A stretch of 64,000 bases of DNA from Pseudodesulfovibrio sp. 5S69. Lineage in GTDB: Bacteria; Desulfobacterota; Desulfovibrionia; Desulfovibrionales; Desulfovibrionaceae. Each line of letters starts with the position of its first letter. The first letter of the stretch is position 1. The stretch spans positions 124,001 through 188,000 of the forward strand of contig NZ_CP146609.1 in assembly GCF_037094465.1 (NCBI RefSeq), given 5' to 3'. Below are positions 1 through 7,137 of the stretch, piece by piece. Under the pieces are notes generated by a model. The model saw only the letters and a list, made by a program, of their open reading frames with translations. It searched no databases and was not told the DNA's origin. Both the position numbers and the translations under genes were made by a program.

Positions 1-627
1 GTCCAGCTAGCCGAAGTGCTCGACGTTCGTCAGTCGAGTATTTCGGACGCCAAGCGCCGATGCTCTATCCCCGCTGACTGGTTTTTGAAACTGTACCGCA
101 GCCACGGGCTGGACCCGGACTGGCTGTCCGAGGGCGTGGAGCCCGTGTACATCAACGCCGACAAGGCCAAGGTCCCGGCCGACACCCTGCTGCGCGAGAC
201 CCCGGCCCCCTACGGCCGCATGAACTCGCGCGGACGGCTCGTGCCGGTCTCCACCATGGCCGGCGCGGACAAGGACGCCGCCGACTGGGAGCCCAAGTCC
301 ATCGAGGAACTGTCCGTGCCCGAGTCCTTTTGCCGCCCCAAGCTGCTGGTGGTCAAGGTCGACTCCGCGAGCATGGACCCGGTCATCACCCGCGGCGCCT
401 TCGTCGGCATCGACCGAGACCAGAGCGAGCACCCGGACGGCGACCTGTGCGCGGTCCACTTCCCGCACCAGGGGCTGACCATCCGCCGGGTCTTCCACCA
501 GGGAGACACCTTCCTGCTCAAGGCGGACAACGACCAGTACTCCGACCTGACCATTCCGGCCGAAGAGATGAACGACCGCACCGTGGGCCGGGTCATCTGG
601 GTCCTGCAGAACCTCGCCCCCATGTAG
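1..627 (+). CDS. CI/LexA-like S24-type repressor (5' partial)
   Basis: The reading frame is open from base 1, so the true start lies upstream of the window. The visible N-terminal part (LAEVLDVRQSSISDAKRR, then a stretch ending near SEGVEP) looks like the DNA-binding helix-turn-helix domain of phage CI-type repressors. The C-terminal half resembles an S24/LexA-type serine peptidase domain: an SASMDP motif puts the likely nucleophile Ser at codon 370-372 followed by Met, and LLKADND puts the likely general-base Lys at 520-522. Such proteins repress phage or stress genes and cleave themselves after RecA activation. Here it stands alone, with a terminator just after its stop and no phage genes in view. 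It could equally be a host regulator of the same fold. Function inferred from the family. Confidence 0.8.
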   Translation, partial: VQLAEVLDVRQSSISDAKRRCSIPADWFLKLYRSHGLDPDWLSEGVEPVYINADKAKVPADTLLRETPAPYGRMNSRGRLVPVSTMAGADKDAADWEPKSIEELSVPESFCRPKLLVVKVDSASMDPVITRGAFVGIDRDQSEHPDGDLCAVHFPHQGLTIRRVFHQGDTFLLKADNDQYSDLTIPAEEMNDRTVGRVIWVLQNLAPM

Positions 628-666
628 GGCCCGCGAGGGTTTCGGCCGACACCGGAACGCACAAAA

Positions 667-697
667 GGGCCGTCCGCTCGCCGGACGGCCCTTTTTT
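667..697 (+). terminator. Rho-independent terminator after the S24 repressor
   Basis: A perfect 10-bp stem (GGGCCGTCCG / CGGACGGCCC) with a 5-nt loop is followed by six T residues. It lies 40 nt after the repressor stop and separates it from panB. Confidence 0.9.
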
Positions 698-742
698 CGC
701 GTCCGGCGCGCGCCGCTCCGGCCCGGAAAGGCGCATGAATAC

Positions 743-772
743 TTGACTTGGGGCCACCTGCGGCCCTACTCT
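743..772 (+). promoter_or_regulatory. Candidate sigma-70 promoter of panB
   Basis: TTGACT (743-748), an 18-bp gap and TACTCT (767-772) make a fair -35/-10 pair. The -10 box ends only 7 nt before the annotated panB ATG at 780, so transcription would begin at or beside the start codon. No Shine-Dalgarno sequence precedes that ATG, which fits a leaderless message. The alternative is that this box pair is not used. Confidence 0.45.
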
Positions 773-779
773 CCGGGCC

Positions 780-1667
780 ATGAGTACCACCAAGAAGCCC
801 ACCCCCGCGTCCCAGGCCAAGCCCGTTACCGCGCCCGACATCCTGGCCATGAAGGGCGGCGACAAGATCTGCTGCATGACCGCCTACGACTACCCGTCCG
901 CGCTCATCGCGGACCAGGCGGGCGTGGACCTCGTCCTGGTGGGCGACTCCCTGGCCATGGTCGTGCTCGGCCGCCCGGACACCCTGTCCGTGACCGTGGA
1001 CGAGATGGTGCACCACACCAGGGCCGCGGCCCGGGGCGTCAAGCGCGCCCTGCTCGTCGGCGACATGCCGTTCATGTCCTTCGCCACCGTGGACCGGGCG
1101 CTCGAAACGGCCCACCGGCTCATGGGCGAGGGCGGGGCCAGGGCGGTCAAGCTCGAAGGCGGCCAAACCGTGGTCCCGCAGATCACCGCCCTGACCGAGG
1201 CCGGGGTGCCGGTCATGGCCCACGTGGGCCTGACCCCGCAGCACGTGGCCAAGTTCGGCGGGTTCAAGGCCCAGGGCAAGTCCGCCGAGGCCACCCGCGT
1301 GCTCATCGAGGACGCCCAGGCCGTGGAGGACGCGGGCGCCTTCTGCGTGGTCCTGGAGGCCATCCCGGTGGAGGCCGCCCAGCTCATCACCGAGGCCGTG
1401 AACATCCCGACCATCGGCATCGGCGCGGGCAACGTGACCGACGGCCAGGTCCTGGTCTACCACGACGCGCTGGGCCTGTTCGACCGCTTCACCCCCAAGT
1501 TCGTGCGCCGCTTCGCCGAGTTGGGCGAGGCCTCGCGCCAGGCCGTGGAGCGATACTGCGCCGAGGTCCGCAAGACCACCTTCCCGGGCGACAAGAACAC
1601 CTTCTACATGCCCGAGGCCGAACTGGCCCAGGTCCGCAAGATCAAGGTCAAACCCAAGAAGAAGTAG
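780..1667 (+). CDS. panB: 3-methyl-2-oxobutanoate hydroxymethyltransferase
   Basis: PanB transfers a hydroxymethyl group from 5,10-methylene-tetrahydrofolate to 2-oxoisovalerate, giving ketopantoate, the first committed step of pantothenate and CoA synthesis. The protein (295 aa) has the family signatures TAYDYPSA near residue 40, VGDSLAMVVLG, the metal-site GDMPFMS segment, VKLEGG, and the EAIP motif holding the catalytic Glu. About 20 residues precede the usual family start and the C-terminus carries a lysine-rich tail. The stop codon touches the ATG of the next gene, so the two are co-transcribed. No ribosome-binding site is visible at 780. An internal ATG at 849 would also leave the core intact, so the start is uncertain. 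Confidence 0.93.
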   Translation: MSTTKKPTPASQAKPVTAPDILAMKGGDKICCMTAYDYPSALIADQAGVDLVLVGDSLAMVVLGRPDTLSVTVDEMVHHTRAAARGVKRALLVGDMPFMSFATVDRALETAHRLMGEGGARAVKLEGGQTVVPQITALTEAGVPVMAHVGLTPQHVAKFGGFKAQGKSAEATRVLIEDAQAVEDAGAFCVVLEAIPVEAAQLITEAVNIPTIGIGAGNVTDGQVLVYHDALGLFDRFTPKFVRRFAELGEASRQAVERYCAEVRKTTFPGDKNTFYMPEAELAQVRKIKVKPKKK

Positions 1668-2723
1668 ATGCACCTCGACCTCTCCTGGCCGGTGCTCTGG
1701 AGCGGCCTGTTCTGGCCGCTCATCAGGCTGACCTTCTATATCTCCGTGGCCCTGATGGTGGGCATCCTCATCGAGTCCCTGCGCTGGACCCGCTACGCGG
1801 CCAAGCTGGCCGACCCCCTGGCCCGGCGCGCCCGGCTCAAGGACATCTCCGCGGCCAGCTTCACCATGGCCTTCTTCTCCGGGATCACGGCCAACACCAT
1901 GCTCGCCGACGCCCATGAAAGGGGCGAACTGTCGGACCGTGAACTGGTCCTGTCCAACCTGTTCAACTCCCTGCCCACCTACTTCCTGCACCTGCCGACC
2001 ATCTTCTTCATCGCCAGCCCGTTCATCGGCTCGGCCGCCTACACCTACGTGGGGCTGACCGCGCTCGCCTCGGTCCTGCGGACCACGGGCATCGTCTTCG
2101 CCGGCAAATTTCTGCTCCCCCCGCTGCCGCCGGGCTGCCTGCCGTGCCGCCTGGCCGAGATCGAAGGCCAGGACGCAAAGAGGGTGAAGATCACCTGGCA
2201 ACGGCTCAGGCGGCGGCCCGGCCCGGCCATCCTCATCGTCCGGCGCAGGCTGGCGGCCAACCTCGGACGCGCCCTGGGGCAGGCCTGGAAACGGTTCCTC
2301 AAGCGGCTGCCCAAGATCCTCTACGTGACCTGTCCCGTGTATACCCTGTTCTTCGTGCTCAAGCAGCTCGGCCTGTTCACCTGGATCCAGTCGGCCCTGG
2401 CGGGCGGGGTGCCGCTGTTCACCTTCCTGCCCCCCGAGGCCCTGTCCATCGTGGCCTTCCACATGGCCGCCGAGTTCACCGCCGGGCTGGCCGTGGCCAG
2501 CGCGCTCATCGCCGACACCAGCCTCACCCAGGTGCAGGTCATCCTGGCGCTCATGCTCGGCAACGTGCTCTCCTCGCCGGTGCGCGCCTTCCGCCACCAG
2601 TTCCCCTACTATGCGGGCATCTTCCGCCCGCGCATGGCCTTCAAGCTCATCCTCTACAACCAGGTCTCCCGCAGCCTGACCATCGCCCTGGTGGGCGCGG
2701 CCTACGCCCTGCTCATGAACTGA
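1668..2723 (+). CDS. Nucleoside-recognition (Gate) domain membrane protein
   Basis: A 351-aa integral membrane protein with hydrophobic segments near residues 18-36, 90-125 and 225-350 and a basic cytoplasmic loop (about 165-220) rich in Arg. The pattern, including FFSGITANTML and a second half-repeat with AAEFTAGLAVASAL, resembles the nucleoside-recognition or Gate domain proteins related to SpmA/SpmB, and the permease-like family often annotated in Desulfovibrio. Its substrate is not known. The start codon follows the panB stop without a gap, so translation is probably coupled. A link to pantothenate metabolism (for example export or import of an intermediate) would be inference from position only. 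Confidence 0.7.
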   Translation: MHLDLSWPVLWSGLFWPLIRLTFYISVALMVGILIESLRWTRYAAKLADPLARRARLKDISAASFTMAFFSGITANTMLADAHERGELSDRELVLSNLFNSLPTYFLHLPTIFFIASPFIGSAAYTYVGLTALASVLRTTGIVFAGKFLLPPLPPGCLPCRLAEIEGQDAKRVKITWQRLRRRPGPAILIVRRRLAANLGRALGQAWKRFLKRLPKILYVTCPVYTLFFVLKQLGLFTWIQSALAGGVPLFTFLPPEALSIVAFHMAAEFTAGLAVASALIADTSLTQVQVILALMLGNVLSSPVRAFRHQFPYYAGIFRPRMAFKLILYNQVSRSLTIALVGAAYALLMN

Positions 2724-2737
2724 TTCCCCCGCCCGCT

Positions 2738-2805
2738 TTGTGCAACACTGCACAAAAAAATGTGTAATGCACATCACATTGCACATACGTTGAACATGCA
2801 ATGAA
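2738..2805. promoter_or_regulatory. Cluster of TGCACA palindromes upstream of a sigma-54 box
   Basis: A perfect 18-bp palindrome (TTGTGCA, 4-nt gap, TGCACAA) spans 2738-2755. It is followed by an AATGTG/CACATT inverted repeat and two TGCACAT direct repeats at about 2766-2788. The array lies 50-100 bp upstream of the sigma-54-like box at 2841, where an activator would be expected to bind. The protein that would bind is not identifiable from sequence. Confidence 0.45.
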
Positions 2806-2840
2806 TCGGTAACATGCTGTAATTATTGACTTCGAATCTT

Positions 2841-2856
2841 TGGCACGGGCTGTGCT
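2841..2856 (+). promoter_or_regulatory. Candidate sigma-54 promoter
   Basis: TGGCAC, 5 nt, then GTGCT. The invariant GG (2842-2843) and GC (2854-2855) are separated by exactly 10 nt, as in -24/-12 promoters; only one position of the TTGC block differs. Transcription would start near 2867. A terminator-like hairpin at 3142-3170 would end the transcript at about 300 nt. Confidence 0.5.
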
Positions 2857-2867
2857 TAAAGCAAGTC

Positions 2868-3068
2868 ATGATTGATGCAGTTACCGTCACTCTCATCATC
2901 CTGGCCGTCGTGTTGTTGCGGCGGCCCCTCCTCACCGACCCGGACGCCGCCCCCGGCGTCCGGGAAGTCGGGGAAGATTTCGGCTTAACGGCCAGGGTCC
3001 CCGTGCCCGTCCGGACGTCAACCCCCCATCCCGTCCGGGTGAAACGGCACAAGGACCAGGCCTTTTAG
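2868..3068 (+). other. Possible small ORF or noncoding transcript
   Basis: An ATG at 2868 opens a 66-codon frame whose first 20 residues are hydrophobic (DAVTVTLIILAVVLLRR), followed by a Pro/Arg/Val-rich tail. There is no Shine-Dalgarno sequence and the ATG would lie on the first bases of the predicted sigma-54 transcript. It is either a leaderless small membrane protein or an untranslated RNA of about 300 nt. No family is recognised. The remainder of 2724-3284 holds no other gene I can support. Confidence 0.25.
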
Positions 3069-3141
3069 CATATACCATACCTCCCTTGAAAAGCAGTTTC
3101 TAACCTCAAACCCCTCCTCAAAAGCAGACCTCTAACCCCCT

Positions 3142-3170
3142 GAAAGGGCCGCGCAAGCGGCCCTTTCGCC
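3142..3170 (+). terminator. Terminator-like hairpin
   Basis: An 11-bp perfect stem (GAAAGGGCCGC / GCGGCCCTTTC) with a GCAA tetraloop. The T run is contained in the stem end (CTTTC) rather than following it, so efficiency is uncertain. It would end the sigma-54-dependent transcript. Confidence 0.6.
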
Positions 3171-3284
3171 TCTCCGAAATACCCGCGATTTCCAGACCGA
3201 TCCGGTCATTTCCTTGTCAGAATCGCCCCAACGGGGTATGTATGTGTCAAACCGTCATCCTCCAACCGGCCCGGACGCACACGC

Positions 3285-4703
3285 ATGAACGACCTCGACA
3301 AGGACCACGACCTCTCCGGCGACAGCCTGCTCGACCTCACCGACGACGAGCGCCTCGCCCTCATCATCGAGCGCATCGAGTCCAAGTTCCTGGACTACGA
3401 CGGATACGACTTCTCCCGGCGGCAGATACTGGCCCTGAACATTTTTTTCGAGCTCTCCCAGGAGTTGCGCGGGCGCGAGATGTTCTATGCGGTCTGCATG
3501 GCCATCCCCCAGGCCCTGCTCGGACTGGAGTCGACCATGTATCTCCTTGAGGACGAGGAGACCTTCGCCCTGGCCGCCTGCTCCTCGGGCAAGTGCGACA
3601 AGGACTCCACCCGGCCGTGGAGCGACGTCATGAACGACCGCCTGACCATCCAGGGCGAGAGCATGCACATCCCCATACGGGGCAACCCGGAATACAACGA
3701 CCTGCTCTCCTTCGAGCCGCCCCACAACATCCTGGGCAGCTTCGTCATGCGCCCCTGCGCCGGACTGCCCGGCCACGCCCGGCTCTTCCTGGAAAAATAC
3801 GTCAACCGCGTGGGATATCAGCTCCACCACCGGATCATCCGTGCCCGCAACCGCGAACACATCGCCTTTATCAAGTCCATGGTCCAGGACATCGGGCACA
3901 ACGTCATCGTGCCCAACATGTACTACAAGCTCTATTTCAACCGGCTCAAGCGCAAGATCGAACAGTTGCACCTGGCCACCACCTCCATCCTGGCCAAGGT
4001 CAACAAGGGCGCGACCCCGGAACTCGTCGACGAAGGCAACCACCTGGCCGAGATCGCCGGGGGCATCGAAGCCCAGTACCAGGAGATATACTCGCACTAC
4101 GAATCGACCTCCATGTTCCTGGAGACACTGCTCCGGCGGCGGCACTTCGAGGAAGGCCGCTACGTGCTCGAAAAGCGGGACGTCAACCTGCCCACCTCGG
4201 TGGTCGCCCCGGTCATAGAGCGGTTCCGCCACCGGTTCGAGGAGCACGACATCCAACTGGTCCTGATCGGCGAATGCACAGAAGACCAGGTCATCCGGCT
4301 GGTCCTGGACCGGGGCCTCATCTCCCAGGTCCTGGACAACCTCCTGTCCAACGCCCTCAAGTACACCGAACCGGTGCCCGACGGCCAAGGCGGCGAGGAG
4401 AAATGCGTGACCTACGGCTGGAAGGTCCTGGCCGACTTCTTCGGGCCGGGCAAGCCGGGCATCCGCGTGTGGGTGACTTCCTCGGGCGCGCCCCTGGACC
4501 TGAACGAGCCCATGGACGTGTTCAAACCCGGCTTCCGCGCCGACAACGTGGCCCACAAGGCGGGCACCGGCCGCGGCCTCTACTTCGTCCGCCAGGTGGT
4601 CGAACTGCACGGCGGCAAGGTCGCCTACAAGCACAACGGGGAGGGGAACGAGTTCTCCTTCATACTCCCGTTCGAGCAGGCCCAGGACGTCGGCTTGCGA
4701 TAG
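3285..4703 (+). CDS. Orphan sensor histidine kinase, cytoplasmic
   Basis: A 472-aa protein without membrane segments. Residues about 45-195 form a GAF-like region; DIGHNVIVP near residue 205 resembles a divergent HisKA H-box; DNLLSNALKYTEP (N box, about 350) and GTGRGLYFVRQVVELHGG (G box, about 424) mark the HATPase_c domain. It would autophosphorylate on His205 and pass phosphate to an unlinked regulator; no response regulator gene is adjacent. An upstream stretch with coiled-coil character (about 215-285) may dimerise it. The last three codons and the stop lie inside a dispersed hairpin element (4692-4812), so the present C-terminus may have been formed by that insertion. The signal sensed is unknown. 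Confidence 0.8.
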   Translation: MNDLDKDHDLSGDSLLDLTDDERLALIIERIESKFLDYDGYDFSRRQILALNIFFELSQELRGREMFYAVCMAIPQALLGLESTMYLLEDEETFALAACSSGKCDKDSTRPWSDVMNDRLTIQGESMHIPIRGNPEYNDLLSFEPPHNILGSFVMRPCAGLPGHARLFLEKYVNRVGYQLHHRIIRARNREHIAFIKSMVQDIGHNVIVPNMYYKLYFNRLKRKIEQLHLATTSILAKVNKGATPELVDEGNHLAEIAGGIEAQYQEIYSHYESTSMFLETLLRRRHFEEGRYVLEKRDVNLPTSVVAPVIERFRHRFEEHDIQLVLIGECTEDQVIRLVLDRGLISQVLDNLLSNALKYTEPVPDGQGGEEKCVTYGWKVLADFFGPGKPGIRVWVTSSGAPLDLNEPMDVFKPGFRADNVAHKAGTGRGLYFVRQVVELHGGKVAYKHNGEGNEFSFILPFEQAQDVGLR

Positions 4704-4812
4704 CGGGCCGTCTGCACATTTTTCGAGGGACCGTTTGATCCTCACGTAGACGGCTACGCTGCGGTCAAACGGTCCCTCGAAAAATGCACAGCCGCCCCAC
4801 TCTCCCAAGCCT
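4692..4812 (-). repeat. Covarying hairpin element, copy A (minus orientation)
   Basis: A 121-bp element on the minus strand. Read on that strand it has conserved ends (GGCTTGGGAGAGTGG ... CCGCTATCGCAAGCC), a 22-bp perfect stem (plus-strand arms 4717-4738 and 4765-4786), and a 26-nt loop containing a CGTAG/CTACG inner hairpin. The same frame with different stem sequence recurs at 17693, 34461 and 59018. It overlaps the 3' end of the kinase gene: GGCTTGCGATAG encodes Gly-Leu-Arg-stop. The associated module 1 hairpin seen in other copies is not recognisable here. Confidence 0.85.
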
Positions 4813-4869
4813 CCATCCGGGCTGGGGGGGATAAGAAAGATGAGCGATGGGGTGGCGGGAGCACCGGCT

Positions 4870-4897
4870 TGACAATCGGGCGGATTGCCTGTCCAAT
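4870..4897 (+). promoter_or_regulatory. Candidate promoter of the LysE-type gene
   Basis: A consensus TTGACA (4870-4875) is followed 17 bp later by TCCAAT, a weak -10 box. A GATTG/CAATC inverted repeat (about 4883-4898) covers the -10 region and could be an operator. The start codon is 36 nt further on. Confidence 0.4.
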
Positions 4898-4932
4898 CGC
4901 GGCTCGAATTCCCTCTCACCGCCGGAGCGCGC

Positions 4933-5556
4933 ATGGATCTCGATACCTATCTGGTCTTCCTGACCGCCACCGTGGTGGTGCTGCTCATCCCCGGCCCCAC
5001 CGTGATGATGGTCGTGGGCAGCTCGCTGGCCCAGGGACGGCGCGCCGCCGTGCCCCTGGCGCTGGGCGTGGGGCTGGGCAACGCCGTGGCCGCCACGGCC
5101 TCCCTGGCCGGGCTGGGCGTACTCCTGGCCGCTTCGGGCGAACTGTTCACCCTCTTCAAATGGGCGGGCGCGGCCTATCTGGTCTACCTCGGCATCAGGG
5201 CCTGGCGGGCCACCCCCGAAGCGGGCCCCGGACCGGACGCCGCGCGCCCGGCCAGCAGACGGACCCACCTGCTCAACGCCTGCGTGGTCACGGCCACGAA
5301 CCCCAAGGCCATCGTCTTCCTGTGCGCCTTCCTGCCCCAGTTCATCGTCCCGGAGCGCCCCCAACTGCCGCAACTGCTCATCCTCGAAATCACCGTCCAG
5401 GTCCTGAGCATGGCGTCGGCCCTGTTCTATGCCCTGCTCGCGGTCAGGGCCCGGCGCATCGTAGCCAACCCCGGCGCCATGAAGATCGTCAACCGCATCG
5501 GCGGGACGACGCTGATCGGCGCCGGGATAGTGACGGCCGCATTGAAGCGGGCATAG
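4933..5556 (+). CDS. LysE/RhtB family amino-acid exporter
   Basis: A 207-aa protein with the family hallmarks: an N-terminal transmembrane segment followed by PGPTVMMVVGSSLAQG (the conserved PGP with a downstream G-rich helix), a second pair of helices around residues 40-90, and NPKAIVFL in the second half. Members export basic or neutral amino acids or homoserine lactone by proton exchange across the inner membrane. The start at 4933 follows a GGAG ribosome-binding site and gives the usual family length; an in-frame ATG at 4885 would add 16 untypical residues. The gene is monocistronic, followed by a strong terminator. The substrate cannot be read from the sequence. Confidence 0.88.
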   Translation: MDLDTYLVFLTATVVVLLIPGPTVMMVVGSSLAQGRRAAVPLALGVGLGNAVAATASLAGLGVLLAASGELFTLFKWAGAAYLVYLGIRAWRATPEAGPGPDAARPASRRTHLLNACVVTATNPKAIVFLCAFLPQFIVPERPQLPQLLILEITVQVLSMASALFYALLAVRARRIVANPGAMKIVNRIGGTTLIGAGIVTAALKRA

Positions 5557-5599
5557 GGAGCCGCTGCGACGCGCGACAGGCCTCCGCAAGCACAGAAAA

Positions 5600-5633
5600 A
5601 AAGCCCCCGGTCCGAGGATGGACCGGGGGCTTT
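5600..5633. terminator. Bidirectional terminator between convergent genes
   Basis: A perfect 14-bp stem (AAAGCCCCCGGTCC and its complement) with a 6-nt loop, A-rich on the left and T-rich on the right. It serves both the LysE gene and the converging AI-2E transporter gene. Confidence 0.9.
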
Positions 5634-5653
5634 CTGCTTTCCCGTTACCGTGA

Positions 5654-6787
5654 TCAGTCCGTTTCCGCCACCGGATCCGGCGGGGTTCCCGCCGCCTTCT
5701 TGGCCAGCAGGCGGCGGTAGTAGGACAGGCACAGGCAGGTCATGGGCAGGGCGATGAGCAGGCCGAGGAAGCCGAGCAGCTTGCCCCAGACCGACAGGGA
5801 CAGGAGGATGAGCCACGGGGACAAGCCCAGGCTCTCACCCTGGATTTTCGGGACCAGGACCGCGTCCTGGATGACCTGGACCACGGCCATGACCGCCACG
5901 GCCAGGCCGATGCCCACCCACACGGACTGGCCCCCCTCCAGTGAATCGAGCCCGGCCAGAAGCAGGACCGGGACCACCCCGGCCACGCCCAGATACGGGG
6001 CAATGTTCAGGATGCCGATGAGCATACCCATGGCCAGCCCGAGCGGGAGCCCGATGAGCATGAAGCCGATGGACATGAGCACGCCCACCAGGAGGCAGAC
6101 GATGATCTGGCCCCGGAAATACAGCCCCATGGTTTTCTCGAACTCGTCCAGAAACCCGGTCACGCCCTCGCGGTACCGGGCGGGCAGGTAGTCCTGCCAC
6201 CCGGCCTTGATACGCCCGAAATCGGCCAGCAGAAAGATGACGTACAGGACGATGACGAAGAGCCCGAACAGCCCGGCCGCCGCGTTGATCGCGCCCACGG
6301 CCACGCCCCGGATGCCCGGCACCAGGTTGCCGAGTACGCCCTTGGCCGCGTTGAGCGCGCCCTGGGCCGTGAACAGGTCGCGAACCTCGGGCGACTGCAC
6401 GGTGTCGCGCACCCACTGCCAGATGTCCGGCGGCAGATGGGCGGCCACCTTGTCCGCGAACTCGGTGTTCGAGACCAGCCTCGACAGGACCTGGCCCATG
6501 TGCGCGAACTCGCCGACCACCATGGGCACCACCAGCAGGACCACCCCGGCCAAAACCACCAGCAACAACAGCATCGTCAGCAGCACGGCCACACCACGGT
6601 TGCCCACGCGCTTCTCGATGAAACAGGTCAGGGGATTGAGCAGATAGGCCACCAGCAAGGCCGCCACGAACGGCACCAGCACGCCCGAGAGATAGCCCAG
6701 CAGCCAGACCATGCCGATGAAAAATCCGGCCCCCAATACCATCCGCACCACGGAATCCAAGGTATACGGCTTGCCGCTCTCGAACAT
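5654..6787 (-). CDS. AI-2E family transporter
   Basis: A 377-aa polytopic inner-membrane protein of the TqsA/YdiK/PerM type. Paired N-terminal helices (about 12-75) are followed by a hydrophilic stretch (about 90-165) and five or more C-terminal helices, with family-typical segments such as YLLNP, LLADFGRIKAGWQDYLP and LNIAPYLGV. Some members export autoinducer-2, others act as sodium/proton antiporters; the role here is not determined. The chosen ATG at 6785-6787 has AGGAGG six bases upstream. An open frame continues further upstream, but that part has repeat-derived sequence and no family similarity. Confidence 0.85.
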   Translation of the reverse strand: MFESGKPYTLDSVVRMVLGAGFFIGMVWLLGYLSGVLVPFVAALLVAYLLNPLTCFIEKRVGNRGVAVLLTMLLLLVVLAGVVLLVVPMVVGEFAHMGQVLSRLVSNTEFADKVAAHLPPDIWQWVRDTVQSPEVRDLFTAQGALNAAKGVLGNLVPGIRGVAVGAINAAAGLFGLFVIVLYVIFLLADFGRIKAGWQDYLPARYREGVTGFLDEFEKTMGLYFRGQIIVCLLVGVLMSIGFMLIGLPLGLAMGMLIGILNIAPYLGVAGVVPVLLLAGLDSLEGGQSVWVGIGLAVAVMAVVQVIQDAVLVPKIQGESLGLSPWLILLSLSVWGKLLGFLGLLIALPMTCLCLSYYRRLLAKKAAGTPPDPVAETD

Positions 6788-6904
6788 GGCCCCTCCTGAA
6801 AAAAGATAAGAAAATGAATCTGCCCCGTTCCTTACCAGCCCGCCCCGCTTTAGACAACGCCCACTTGTGTGAAGATGCTTCGCCTCCGGCGGCCGGGGCG
6901 CTGC

Positions 6905-6958
6905 CCTGGACCCCCTCCCAAACTTTTTGTGTGCCTTCGGCAAGGGCGTGCGGACGCG
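6905..6958 (+). repeat. AAACTTTTTGTG repeat, plus orientation
   Basis: A 54-bp unit beginning CCTGGACCCCC, with a core AAACTTTTTGTGTGCCTT and ending CGTGCGGACGCG. A nearly identical unit is at 34335-34389. It sits in the 350-bp gap between two minus-strand genes, facing a reverse copy at 7033. No coding frame is supported in 6788-7137. Confidence 0.75.
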
Positions 6959-7032
6959 AAAAGCTGCCCCTTCGAACCATGAAAAAACGAACGCGCGACA
7001 GCACGCCACACCGCGCCCGCACGGTCCGCACA

Positions 7033-7107
7033 GCGGCACAAAAAGTTTAGGAAAAGGAGGGATGAGGGGCGGAAGGGAAGGAAAACCCTTTTCTCAAAGG
7101 GTTTTCC
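7033..7107 (-). repeat. AAACTTTTTGTG repeat plus 12-bp hairpin downstream of serB
   Basis: Read on the minus strand, this carries a 12-bp perfect hairpin (GGAAAACCCTTT / AAAGGGTTTTCC, 7080-7107), then a pyrimidine-rich stretch and TAAACTTTTTGTGCCGC. The same order occurs at 50347-50432. The hairpin lies 31 nt after the serB stop and may serve as its terminator, although no T run follows directly. Confidence 0.7.
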
Positions 7108-7137
7108 TCCCTTCCCCGGTTCTTCCCCCGCCGCGCG

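Noticed and set aside
1..627. Prophage remnant
   Set aside because: Only one repressor-like gene is visible, with host-like composition and no integrase, attachment site or structural genes.
210..2801. Long open frame on the minus strand (about 860 codons) opposite panB and the membrane gene
   Set aside because: It is antisense to two clear genes, has Gly/His/Glu-rich low-complexity translation and no family pattern; typical of GC-rich DNA.
4717..4786. Large hairpin as a simple rho-independent terminator
   Set aside because: Arms of 22 bp, a conserved 26-nt loop, conserved flanks and recurrence with different stem sequence do not fit; no T run follows either arm on the gene strand.
3255..4934. 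Long minus-strand frame opposite the histidine kinase
   Set aside because: Same reason; it also runs through the hairpin element.
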